Positions 30,989-41,853 of a DNA stretch of 64,000 bases are shown here, piece by piece. A model generated the notes under the pieces. That model had not been told where the DNA came from and did not search any database. It saw only the letters and a program-made list of their open reading frames with translations. The number at the start of each line of letters is the position of its first letter. The stretch's first letter is position 1. A program made the translations under genes and the position numbers. Origin of the DNA: Panulirus ornatus (taxonomy: Eukaryota; Arthropoda; Malacostraca; Decapoda; Palinuridae); NCBI RefSeq assembly GCF_036320965.1, contig NC_092235.1:8360698-8424697 (forward strand). The letters are read 5' to 3'.

Positions 30989-33532
30989 TCTTTTTTATAC
31001 TTTGTCGCTGTCTCCGCGTTTGCGAGTAGCGCAAGGAAACAGACGAAAGAATGGCCACCCCCCCCCCATACTCATTTACATACTCACGTCCACACACGCA
31101 AATATAATAATAACAGCGTTCCTGGTTTTACCCAGACGCTTCACATGCCTTGATTCAACTCACTCGAAGACGTCAACCCTGGATACCAACATCGCTCCAA
31201 TTCACTCTATTCCTTGCCCTCCTTTCACCCTCCTGCATGTTCAGGCCCCGATCACACAAAATCTTTTTCACTCCATCTTTCCACCTCCAATTTGGTCTCC
31301 CTCTTCTCCTCGTTCCCTCCACCTCCGACACATATATCCTCTTGGTCAATCTTTCCTCACTCATTCTCTCCATGTGCCCAAACCATTTCAAAACACCCTC
31401 TTCTGCTCTCTCAACCACGCTCTTTTTATTTCCACACATCTCTCTTACCCTTACGTTACTTACTCGATCAAACCACCTCACACCACACATTGTCCTCAAA
31501 CATCTCATTTCCAGCACATCCATCCTCCTGCGCACAACTCTATCCATAGCCCACGCCTCGCAACCATACAACATTGTTGGAACCACTATTCCTTCAAACA
31601 TACCCATTTTTGCTTTCCGAGATAATGTTCTCGACTTCCACACATTTTTCAAGGCTCCCAAAATTTTCGCCCCCTCCCCCACCCTATGATCCACTTCCGC
31701 TTCCATGGTTCCATCCGCTGACAGATCCACTCCCAGATATCTAAAACACTTCACTTCCTCCAGTTTTTCTCCATTCAAACTCACCTCCCAATTGACTTGA
31801 CCCTCAACCCTACTGTACCTAATAACCTTGCTCTTATTCACATTTACTCTTAACTTTCTTCTTCCACACACTTTACCAAACTCAGTCACCAGCTTCTGCA
31901 GTTTCTCACATGAATCAGCCACCAGCGCTGTATCATCAGCGAACAACAACTGACTCACTTCCCAAGTTCTCTCATCCCCAACAGACTTCATACTTGCCCC
32001 TCTTTCCAGGACTCTTGCATTTACCTCCCTAACAACCCCATCCATAAACAAATTAAACAACCATGGAGACATCACACACCCCTGCCGCAAACCTACATTC
32101 ACTGAGAACCAATCACTTTCCTCTCTTCCTACACGTACACATGCCTTACATCCTCGATAAAAACTTTTCACTGCTTCTAACAACTTGCCTCCCACACCAT
32201 ATATTCTTAATACCTTCCACAGAGCATCTCTATCAACTCTATCATATGCCTTCTCCAGATCCATAAATGCTACATACAAATCCATTTGCTTTTCTAAGTA
32301 TTTCTCACATACATTCTTCAAAGCAAACACCTGATCCACACATCCTCTACCACTTCTGAAACCGCACTGCTCTTCCCCAATCTGATGCTCTGTACATGCC
32401 TTCACCCTCTCAATCAATACCCTCCCATATAATTTACCAGGAATACTCAACAAACTTATACCTCTGTAATTTGAGCACTCACTCTTATCCCCTTTGCCTT
32501 TGTACAATGGCACTATGCACGCATTCCGCCAATCCTCAGGCACCTCACCATGAGTCATACATACATTAAATAACCTTACCAACCAGTCAACAATACAGTC
32601 ACCCCCTTTTTTAATAAATTCCACTGCAATACCATCCAAACCTGCTGCCTTGCCGGCTTTCATCTTCCGCAAAGCTTTTACTACCTCTTCTCTGTTTACC
32701 AAATCATTTTCCCTAACCCTCTCACTTTGCACACCACCTCGACCAAAACACCCTATATCTGCCACTCTGTCATCAGACACATTCAACAAACCTTCAAAAT
32801 ACTCATTCCATCTCCTTCTCACATCACCACTACTTGTTATCACCTCCCCATTTACGCCCTTCACTGAAGTTCCCATTTGCTCCCTTGTCTTACGCACCCT
32901 ATTTACCTCCTTCCAGAACATCTTTTTATTCTCCCTAAAATTTACTGATAGTCTCTCACCCCAACTCTCATTTGCCCTTTTTTTCACCTCTTGCACCTTT
33001 CTCTTGACCTCCTGTCTCTTTCTTTTATACTTCTCCCACTCAATTGCATTTTTTCCCTGCAAAAATCGTCCAAATGCCTCTCTCTTCTCTTTCACTAATA
33101 CTCTTACTTCTTCATCCCACCACTCACTACCCTTTCTAAACAGCCCACCTCCCACTCTTCTCATGCCACAAGCATCTTTTGCGCAATCCATCACTGATTC
33201 CCTAAATACATCCCATTCCTCCCCCACTCCCCTTACTTCCATTGTTCTCACCTTTTTCCATTCTGTACACAGTCTCTCCTGGTACTTCCCCACACAGGTC
33301 TCCTTCCCAAGCTCACTTACTCTCACCACCTTCTTCACCCCAACATTCACTCCTCTTTTCTGAAAACCCATACTAATCTTCACCTTAGCCTCCACAAGAT
33401 AATGATCAGACATCCCTCCAGTTGCACCTCTCAGCACATTAACATCCAAAAGTCTCTCTTTCGCACGCCTGTCAATTAACACGTAATCCAATAACGCTCT
33501 CTGGCCATCTCTCCTACTTACATAAGTATACT

Positions 33533-33537
<5 letters not shown>
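30989..33537 (-). mobile_element. Main LINE family, copy B'
   Basis: This duplicate of copy B has an open frame from 31173 to about 33537 carrying the same endonuclease remnant, reverse transcriptase and C-terminus. The last ~150 bases of its 3' tail (30989-31150) share the error-rich texture of the preceding stretch and alter the final residues. Differences from B in the clean part are few (for example VLRIYG for VLTIYG and RRWNEY for RIWNEY). Confidence 0.95.

Positions 33538-33630
<93 letters not shown>
33538..33630. repeat. (TA)n microsatellite
   Basis: Counterpart of 23398-23476, with a slightly different length. Confidence 0.97.
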
Positions 33631-33631
<1 letters not shown>

Positions 33632-33633
33632 AC

Positions 33634-33677
<44 letters not shown>

Positions 33678-33678
33678 G
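33634..33678. repeat. (GA)n microsatellite
   Basis: A shorter counterpart of 23479-23546. Confidence 0.97.
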
Positions 33679-33717
33679 TTAACAAAGCGCAAATGAATGC
33701 ACACCTTCATAGAACAT

Positions 33718-33864
33718 ACCAACCTCCAACAGCCAGGATCGAACTCGGGACCCCTATGCGACATTAGGGAGCGCGACCGCTATTTTATGATCATAGCCGA
33801 GTTGTTGCGCTATCGCCTGTTCCACTGGAGTCCTGGGTTCGATCCTAGCTGTTGGAGGTTTGTA

Positions 33865-33866
<2 letters not shown>
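33718..33866. repeat. Inverted pair of tRNA-like (SINE-like) sequences, duplicate
   Basis: This matches 23587-23730. The plus unit reads GAGTTGTTGCGC where the first copy has GAGCGGTTGCGC. Confidence 0.6.
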
Positions 33867-33867
<1 letters not shown>

Positions 33868-33956
<89 letters not shown>

Positions 33957-33960
33957 TTAT
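33868..33960. repeat. (TA)n microsatellite
   Basis: Counterpart of 23738-23833. Confidence 0.97.
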
Positions 33961-34161
33961 ATATAATTGGGTGTCTTAAGCGTAGAAAGGAAGGAAGGAA
34001 GGCCCATTAAAGCCACATCTTTTTCCAGAGCGAAGGCTTTCAAGAGAGAGATAGGGAGAAATGAACAGTATTTTCATGAGATTTGTACATATGTCTTTCG
34101 ATAAATATGTGGTTTTACGTGTGTCTCCTTAGAGATGGAATTCTTCCATTTTATGTGTATA

Positions 34162-34162
<1 letters not shown>

Positions 34163-34242
<80 letters not shown>
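34163..34242. repeat. (CT)n microsatellite
   Basis: Counterpart of 24032-24121, about 10 bp shorter. Confidence 0.98.
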
Positions 34243-34246
<4 letters not shown>

Positions 34247-34253
34247 ATGTATA

Positions 34254-36173
34254 TATTTTTTTTTTTTTGCTTTGTCGCTGTCTCCAGCGTTTGCGAGGTA
34301 GCGCAAGGAAACAGACGAAAGAAATGGCCCAACCCACCCACTTACACATGTATATACATACGTCCACACATGCAAATATACATACCTACACAGCTTTCCA
34401 TGGTTTACCCCAGACGCTTCACATGCCCTGATTCAATCCACTGACAGCACGTCAACCCCGGTATACCACATCGATCCAATTCACTCTATTCCTTGCCCTC
34501 CTTTCACCCTCCTGCATGTTCAGGCCCCGATCACACAAAATCTTTTTCACTCCATCTTTCCACCTCCAATTTGGTCTCCCACTTCTCCTCGTTCCCTCCA
34601 CCTCCGACACATATATCCTCTTGGTCAATCTTTCCTCACTCATTCTCTCCATGTGCCCAAACCATTTCAAAACACCCTCTTCTGCTCTCTCAACCACGCT
34701 CTTTTTATTTCTACACATCTCTCTTACCCTTACGTTACTTACTCGATCAAACCACCTCACACCACACATTGTCCTCAAACATCTCATTTCCAGCACATCC
34801 ATCCTCCTGCGCACAACTCTATCCATAGCCCACGCCTCGCAACCATACAACATTGTTGGAACCACTATTCCTTCAAACATACCCATTTTTGCTTTCCGGG
34901 ATAATGTTCTCGACTTCCACACATTCCTCAAGGCTCCCAGGATTTTTGCCCCCTCCCCCACCCTATGATCCACTTCCGCTTCCATGGTTCCATCCGCTGA
35001 CAGATCCACTCCCAGATATCTAAAACACTTTACTTCCTTCAGTTTTTCTCCATTCAAACTTACCTCCGAATTGACTTGACCCTCAACCCTACTGTACCTA
35101 ATTACCTTGCTCTTATTCACATTTACTCTTAACTTTCTTCTTCCACACACTTTACCAAACTCAGTCACCAGCTTCTGCAGTTTCTCACATGAATCAGCCA
35201 CCAGCGCTGTATCATCAGCGAACAACAACTGACTCACTTCCCAAGCTCTCTCATCCCCAACAGACTTAATACTTGCTCCTCTTTCCAAAACTCTTGCATT
35301 CACCTCCCTAACAACCCCATCCATAAACAAATTAAACAACCATGGAGACATCACACACCCCTGCCGCAAACCTACATTCACTGAGAACCAATCACTTTCC
35401 TCTCTTCCTACACGTACACATGCCTTACATCCTCGATAAAAACTTTTCACTGCTCCTAACAACTTGCCTCCCACACCATATATTCTTAATACCTTCCACA
35501 GAGCATCTCTATCAACTCTATCATATGCCTTCTCCAGATCCATAAATGCTACATACAAATCCATTTGCTTTTCTAAGTATTTCTCACATACATTCTTCAA
35601 AGCAAACACCTGATCCACACATCCTCTACCACTTCTGAAACCACACTGCTCTTCCCCAATCTGATGCTCTGTACATGTCTTCACCCTCTCAATCAATACC
35701 CTCCCATATAATTTACCAGGAATACTCAACAAACTTATACCTCTGTAATTTGAGCACTCACTCTTATCCCCTTTGCCTTTGTACAATGGCACTATGCACG
35801 CATTCCGCCAACCCTCAGGCACCTCACCATGAGTCATACATACATTAAATAAACTTACCAACCAGTCAATAATACAGTCAACCCCTTTTTTAAAAATTTC
35901 CACTGCAATACCATCCAAACCTGCTGCCTTGCCGGCTTTCATCTTCCGCAAAGCTTTTACTAGCCCTTCTCTGTTTACCAAATCATTTTCCCTAACCCTC
36001 TCACTTTGCACACCACCTCGACCAAAACACCCTATATCTGCCACTCTATCATCAAACATATTCAACAAACCTTCAAAATACTCACTCCATCTCCTTCTCA
36101 CATCTTCACTACTTGTTATCACCTCCCCATTTGCGCCCTTCACTGAAGTTCCCATTTGCTCCCTTGTCTTACG

Positions 36174-36177
<4 letters not shown>
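34254..36177 (-). mobile_element. Main LINE family, copy C'
   Basis: This duplicate of copy C has its frame from 34452 to the TA tract at about 36177. Small differences from C include IFKKGVD for FIKKGVD, CGRRKL for CERRKL and CRNKKS for CGNKKS. The 5' junction with TA is at the same LINE position as in C, showing a shared insertion event. Confidence 0.95.

Positions 36178-36223
<46 letters not shown>
36178..36223. repeat. (TA)n microsatellite
   Basis: TA tract between head-to-head copies C' and D', about 20 bp shorter than its counterpart at 26058. Confidence 0.98.
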
Positions 36224-36226
<3 letters not shown>

Positions 36227-37524
36227 GATTTGTATGTAGCATTTATGGATCTGGAGAAGGCATATGATAGAGTTGATAGAGATGCTCTGTGGAAGGTATT
36301 AAGAATATATGGTGTGGGAGGAAAGTTGTTAGAAGCAGTGAAAAGTTTTTATCGAGGATGTAAGGCATGTGTACGTGTAGGAAGAGAGGAAAGTGATTGG
36401 TTCTCAGTGAATGTAGGTTTGCGGCAGGGGTGTGTGATGTCTCCATGGTTGTTTAATTTGTTTATGGATGGGGTTGTTAGGGAGGTAAATGCAAGAGTTT
36501 TGGAAAGAGGGGCAAGTATGAAGTCTGTTGGGGATGAGAGAGCTTGGGAAGTGAGTCAGTTGTTGTTCGCTGATGATACAGCGCTGGTGGCTGATTCATG
36601 TGAGAAACTGCAGAAGCTGGTGACTGAGTTTGGAAAAGTGTGTGGAAGAAGAAAGTTAAGAGTAAATGTGAATAAGAGCAAGGTTATTAGGTTCAGTAGG
36701 GTTGAGGGTCAAGTCCATTGGGAGGTGAGTTTGAATGGAGAAAAACTGGAGGAAGTGAAGTGTTTTAGATATCTGGGAGTGGATCTGGCAGCGGATGGAA
36801 CCATGGAAGCGGAAGTGGATCATAGGGTGGGGGAGGGGGCGAAAATCCTGGGGGCCTTGAAGAATGTGTGGAAGTCGAGAACATTATCTCGGAAAGCAAA
36901 AATGGGTATGTTTGAAGGAATAGTGGTTCCAACAATGTTGTATGGTTGCGAGGCGTGGGCTATGGATAGAGTTGTGCGCAGGAGGATGGATGTGCTGGAA
37001 ATGAGATGTTTGAGGACAATGTGTGGTGTGAGGTGGTTTGATCGAGTGAGTAACGTAAGGGTAAGAGAGATGTGTGGAAATAAAAAGAGCGTGGTTGAGA
37101 GAGCAGAAGAGGGTGTTTTGAAGTGGTTTGGGCACATGGAGAGGATGAGTGAGGAAAGATTGACCAAGAGGATATATGTGTCGGAGGTGGAGGGAAGAAG
37201 GAGAAGAGGGAGACCAAATTGGAGGTGGAAAGATGGAGTGAAAAAGATTTTGTGTGATCGGGGCCTGAGCATGCAGGAGGGTGAAAGGAGGGCAAGGAAT
37301 AGAGTGAATTGGAGCGATGTGGCATACCGGGGTTGACGTGCTGTCAGTGGATTGAAGCAGGGCATGTGAAGCGTCTGGGGTAAACCATGGAAAGCTGTGT
37401 AGGTATGTATATTTGCGTGTGTGGACGTATGTATATACATGTGTATGGGGGGTGGGGGTTGGGCCATTTCTTTCGTCTGTTTCCTTGCGCTACCTCGCAA
37501 ACGCGGGAGACAGCGACAAAGTAT
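36224..37524 (+). mobile_element. Main LINE family, copy D' (plus strand)
   Basis: This is a clean duplicate of copy D. The frame runs from the first catalytic box to a stop at 37336, with intact FADDTA and C-terminal regions. The 3' tail (37337-37524) has the hairpin TTGCG-CTACCT-CGCAA near 37486, and the element ends GACAAAGTATAATAATA, grading into TA. Confidence 0.95.
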
Positions 37525-37532
37525 AATAATAT

Positions 37533-37575
<43 letters not shown>
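37525..37575. repeat. (TA)n microsatellite
   Basis: A short TA tract between the tail of D' and a second, diverged LINE tail. Confidence 0.95.
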
Positions 37576-37578
<3 letters not shown>

Positions 37579-37665
37579 CATACTATCCGCCGTGGGTTGC
37601 GCCATTTTTTCGTGTGTTTCCTTGCGCTACTTCGCTAACGCAGGATACAGCGAGAAATTATAGTA
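37576..37665 (+). mobile_element. Diverged solo 3' tail of the main LINE family
   Basis: About 85 bp match only the end of the LINE tail: GGGTTGCGCCATTTTTTCGTG, then CTTGCGCTACTTCGCTAACGC, then GATACAGCGAGAAA. Many substitutions separate it from nearby tails, so it is an older, extremely 5'-truncated insertion or a non-autonomous relative. Confidence 0.75.
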
Positions 37666-37689
37666 TATAAATAAAGTATATAAGTATAT

Positions 37690-39163
37690 AAGTATATATG
37701 GGAGGGTATTGATTGAGAGGGTGAAGGCATGTACAGAGCATCAGATTGGGGAAGAGCAGTGCGGTTTCAGAAGTGGTAGAGGATGTGTGGATCAGGTGTT
37801 TGCTTTGAAGAATGTATGTGAGAAATACTTAGAAAAGCAAATGGATTTGTATGTAGCATTTATGGATCTGGAGAAGGCATATGATAGAGTTGATAGAGAT
37901 GCTCTGTGGAAGGTATTAAGAATATATGGTGTGGGAGGCAAGTTGTTAGAAGCAGTGAAAAGTTTTTATCGAGGATGTAAGGCATGTGTACGTGTAGGAA
38001 GAGAGGAAAGTGATTGGTTCTCAGTAAATGTAGGTTTGCGGCAGGGGTGTGTGATGTCTCCATGGTTGTTTAATTTGTTTATGGATGGGGTTGTAAGGGA
38101 GGTAAATGCAAGAGTCCTGGAAAGAGGGGCAAGTATGAAGTCTGTTGGGGATGAGAGAGCTTGGGAAGTGAGTCAGTTGTTGTTCGCTGATGATACAGCG
38201 CTGGTGGCTGATTCATGTGAGAAACTGCAGAAGCTGGTGACTGAGTTTGGTAAAGTGTGTGGAAGAAGAAAGTTGAGAGTAAATGTGAATAAGAGCAAGG
38301 TTATTAGGTACAGTAGGGGTGAGGGTCAAGTCAATTGGGAGGTGAGTTTGAATGGAGAAAAACTGGAGGAAGTGAAGTGTTTTAGATATCTGGGAGTGGA
38401 TCTGTCAGCGGATGGAACCATGGAAGCGGAAGTGGATCATAGGGTGGGGGAGGGGGCGAAAATTTTGGGAGCCTTGAAAAATGTGTGGAAGTCGAGAACA
38501 CTATCTCGGAAAGCAAAAATGGGTATGTTTGAGGGAATAGTGGTTCCAACAATGTTGTATGGTTGCGAGGCGTGGGCTATGGATAGAGATGTGCGCAGGA
38601 GGATGGATGTGCTGGAAATGAGATGTTTGAGGACAATGTGTGGTGTGAGGTGGTTTGATCGAGTAAGTAACGTAAGGGTAAGAGAGATGTGTGGAAATAA
38701 AAAGAGCGTGGTTGAGAGAGCAGAAGAGGGTGTTTTGAAATGGTTTGGGCACATGGAGAGAATGAGTGAGGAGAGATTGACCAAGAGGATATATGTGTCG
38801 GAGGTGGAGGGAACGAGGAGAAGAGGGAGACCAAATTGGAGGTGGAAAGATGGAGTGAAAAAGATTTTGTGTGATCGGGGCCTGAACATGCAGGAGGGTG
38901 AAAGGAGGGCAAGAAATAGAGTGAATTGGAGTCATGTGGTATACAGGGGTTGACGTGCTGTCAGTGGATTGAAGCAAGGCATGTGAAGCGTCTGGGGTAA
39001 ACCATGGAAAGCTGTGTAGGTATGTATATTTGCGTGTGTGGACGTGTGTATGTACATGTGTATGGGGGGGGGGGGGTTGGGCCATTTCTTTCGTCTGTTT
39101 CCTTGCGCTACCTCGCAAACGCGGGAGACAGCGAGAAAGTATAAAAAAAAAAAAAAAAAAAAA
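37690..39163 (+). mobile_element. Main LINE family, copy E (plus strand)
   Basis: It starts at TATATGGGAGGGTATTG, where LINE and TA flank share TATATG. The frame 37709-38953 encodes the reverse transcriptase from LIERVKACTEHQ to the C-terminus without a break. The 3' tail spans 38954-39142 and ends in about 21 A bases rather than TA. Confidence 0.95.
39103..39118 (+). other. 3' terminal hairpin of the LINE tail (example in copy E)
   Basis: TTGCG, a six-base CTACCT loop, then CGCAA form a perfect five-base stem about 25 bases before the poly(A). The same hairpin is present in nearly every copy of the family. Its position fits a structure recognised by the reverse transcriptase, which is inference. 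Confidence 0.7.
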
Positions 39164-39760
39164 GTAATGGCAGTGTGTGTTTGTGGTAGTAGTGCGTGGG
39201 TGTGTTAAGTGTGGAAAGGAAGGCCCGTTAAAGTCCTTTTTTTGTAGACTGGAAGTTTGAAAACGGGTTTTAACGGGCCTCGGTGCCTCTATATATGGTG
39301 GAATACGTGCTTGCCATTGGTTGACAATGATCTAACAATGAGAGGGATGCATTTGATATAGTTTGATAAGTTGTAAGGGTGAAATTCCTATGTATTGTTT
39401 GGGTTAGGTATCAGTAATTAGGTAATGTCGTCTTCGGTGGTGCGAGCGCGTTTTGTGTACTAGCGGACACAAACTCCCTCCCTATTGGCTGAAGGAAATC
39501 CATAAGCTCCGCCCACCCTGCCTCACTTGATGCAGATGAAGGTTGAAAGGCAATTTTTCACAATTATCTCTATGTATATAGGGAAAAAAGTAAGATATAA
39601 TAGTGTCATAAGATAGAGCTTGCAGTGTTGTCTATGTTCCATAAGATACATACAAAGAAAAATGCACATTTCACAAAAAGCACACGATGATAGGCACAGA
39701 AGGTACAACTGCTACTTTTACGTCCATCTGACCCGGTATATATAAGAATGTTCCTATGTA
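39164..39760 (+). promoter_or_regulatory. Promoter-like region with a 12-bp inverted repeat
   Basis: AGGCCCGTTAAA (39221-39232) and its exact complement TTTAACGGGCCT (39269-39280) could form a hairpin. Further on are an inverted CCAAT box (ATTGG near 39484), a GC box (CTCCGCCC near 39508) and a TATA-like TATATATAAG near 39735. No ORF lies here. The region may be the promoter of the Jockey-like element or of an unseen transcript. Confidence 0.35.
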
Positions 39761-39804
39761 TACATCATCTTTTCTAGCCATTCGAGAAGGTTCTTGCTGC
39801 TCCT

Positions 39805-39832
39805 GTCTCGGCCACGTGTTAACCACGTGGAT
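39805..39832. promoter_or_regulatory. Paired E-boxes
   Basis: Two CACGTG hexamers flank a GTTAAC-like core (CCACGTGTTAACCACGTGG). They lie downstream of the TATA-like motif, in the probable 5' untranslated region of the Jockey-like element. Confidence 0.4.
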
Positions 39833-40292
39833 GATGGAGGATTAACCGCCAGATCCCACGAAGAAAGAAGAGAGAAGAGAGAAGACAGAAGAGAGAAGAA
39901 AGAAGAAAGAAGTGGATTGTAACGTTGCCTCCCGCGTTGGTCCTTCCCGCGGGAGACCGTTACGGTGACGACGCCGGCAGGCTGTTCCCTCACCACCCTC
40001 GCTGCTCCCCACACCCCCGCGTTGCCTCCACTCCATCTTCACATCTCTTTTTTATTTTTTATCTTTTATCATCCATCATCCATCTCTCGACCGTTTGGCT
40101 TGAGCAATCTCTACCCCAGCTTCCCCAACCCATTCTGGAAAACTCATTTTCCTGAGGAGTGGAGGCTGGAGTGGACCTGTTCTCACCTGACGGGGTGGAG
40201 ACCCTCACACTATCTCTTACCTCTCCCCTACCTTGGATCGTCGACCGTCCCTCACTCACGTTTTCTCGCACTAGGACACTGATGCCACCAAC

Positions 40293-41608
40293 ATGCCGCC
40301 CGACATACGTCTAAAATCCCTCAAAACTGATTGTCCCCCTCCTTCCACGTTCGAACTCCTGGCCATCGTCTTTAAGACCACTGATATCTGTCCTACTAGG
40401 GTCATTCAATTCCCCTCCAACAAATACCAGTTTAAGATTTGCTTGGGCAGAGATAGTGATCTAGATAGAATCCTATCTAAGCCTCTCCTTGATGAACTAG
40501 CTAAAAACAACTACCAAATCGTTCAGGACCGCTGCCCCCTTCAAGCTAGATGTACTATTATTGCCTACAATGTTGATGAATCTATCTTGTCCCTCAGCCC
40601 TTCGGAGATTGTTGAAGCCATCAATGGTGAAAACAATGACGTTAATGTCATCAACGTCTATAAACCGAATAACTCCAGATCAATAAAGATACAATGTTCA
40701 AACCCGACCGAGGCCGATCGCCTGCTCCCCCGGGGAGTCCTGTTCCCCATGATCTCTGTGCCAGCAAAATACCTGAAGAAAGATGAACATCTCGACGTAC
40801 AACAATGTTTCAAATGTCTGAAATACCCACATGAGACTAAGAACTGTAAAGAACCCCACCAAACCTGTAGTCAATGCGCGGAAACTGGTCATGGTTTTCG
40901 TGAGTGCAAGGCTCAGGCAGCAAAGTGTGTCAGCTGTAAAGGTAGACACGTTGCTGTATCTGAGCTGTGCCCACGTAAGAAGGAGCAACTCCGCGCAGTG
41001 AGTCGGCACAAAAATCCAACTCACTTCCTTCCACAAACCCTCACCTCTACACAACAGTTGCTGCTGCTGCTGCTCCTCCCCCTGCCACCCAAGCTTCTCC
41101 TATCCCAACTACTAATTCTTCAGACCTCCTCACCCTACAAGGTAGGATGCATGCGTGCTACCTAAAAGCGTTGTTCCTGAGCGGGGAAGATAAGTCGGAA
41201 TTCATCAGAATTTTCAATTTGCTTCTTGCTCATAACAACCTACCCAATGTACGAGCTCCACCTGCACTCCTCAGCTCCCCCGCCAACAACCATCCCTCAC
41301 CGACCCCTGTCTCGTCCGCCACCCTAACCCCTAACGAAAACGTATCCCAGGAGACCCCCAGTAACACTTCCAACTCTCCCCCAACAACTCAACCTGTCAC
41401 CCTCCCAACTTCCAATACCCCCTCCGCACCCCCTAACACAACTCCATCCACAATCCCCCAACCCAACACCAGCAATCCTACTGTCTCTCCAAATACCGAT
41501 TCCTCTCCCACCCCCACCGTCCCAACTTCCACCACCACGACAGTTCCCCCTAAACCTCCACTCACCAATCCCCACCTCCCCCTTCCCCATCCCTCCGTCC
41601 CCGCCTAA
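40293..41608 (+). pseudogene. Jockey-like LINE ORF1 (Gag-like, CCHC knuckles), frameshifted
   Basis: The frame from 40293 encodes an N-terminal RNA-binding-like region (from about residue 30). Around residues 165-235 it has a cysteine-rich block with knuckles CFKCLKYPHETKNC and CSQCAETGHGFREC and a third, imperfect CVSCKGRHVAVSELC. Nucleic-acid chaperone activity on the element RNA is the known role of such ORFs. The frame breaks at a run of five A near 41010-41014; the continuation (Pro/Ser/Thr-rich, open to 41608) is in another frame. The ORF track start at 41147 is therefore internal. Confidence 0.8.
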
Positions 41609-41853
41609 CCCTCCCAGAGGAGCCCCAGCACCTGACCCTGCCGACACACCAGACAACCCACCAACGGTCAACCTCGACCTTCATATTGTCGACAATGACC
41701 CTCTCCCCTCCCCTCTCCCCTCTCCTGACCCCTCGCCAGATAGATCCCGACCCAAGACTAGAAACATGATACACGTGAAACTCTCAAACGGTGCGTCAAC
41801 GGCCTTCATCGACAACTGACACAGAAAGACAATAAACTTCCATAAGTCGTAAA

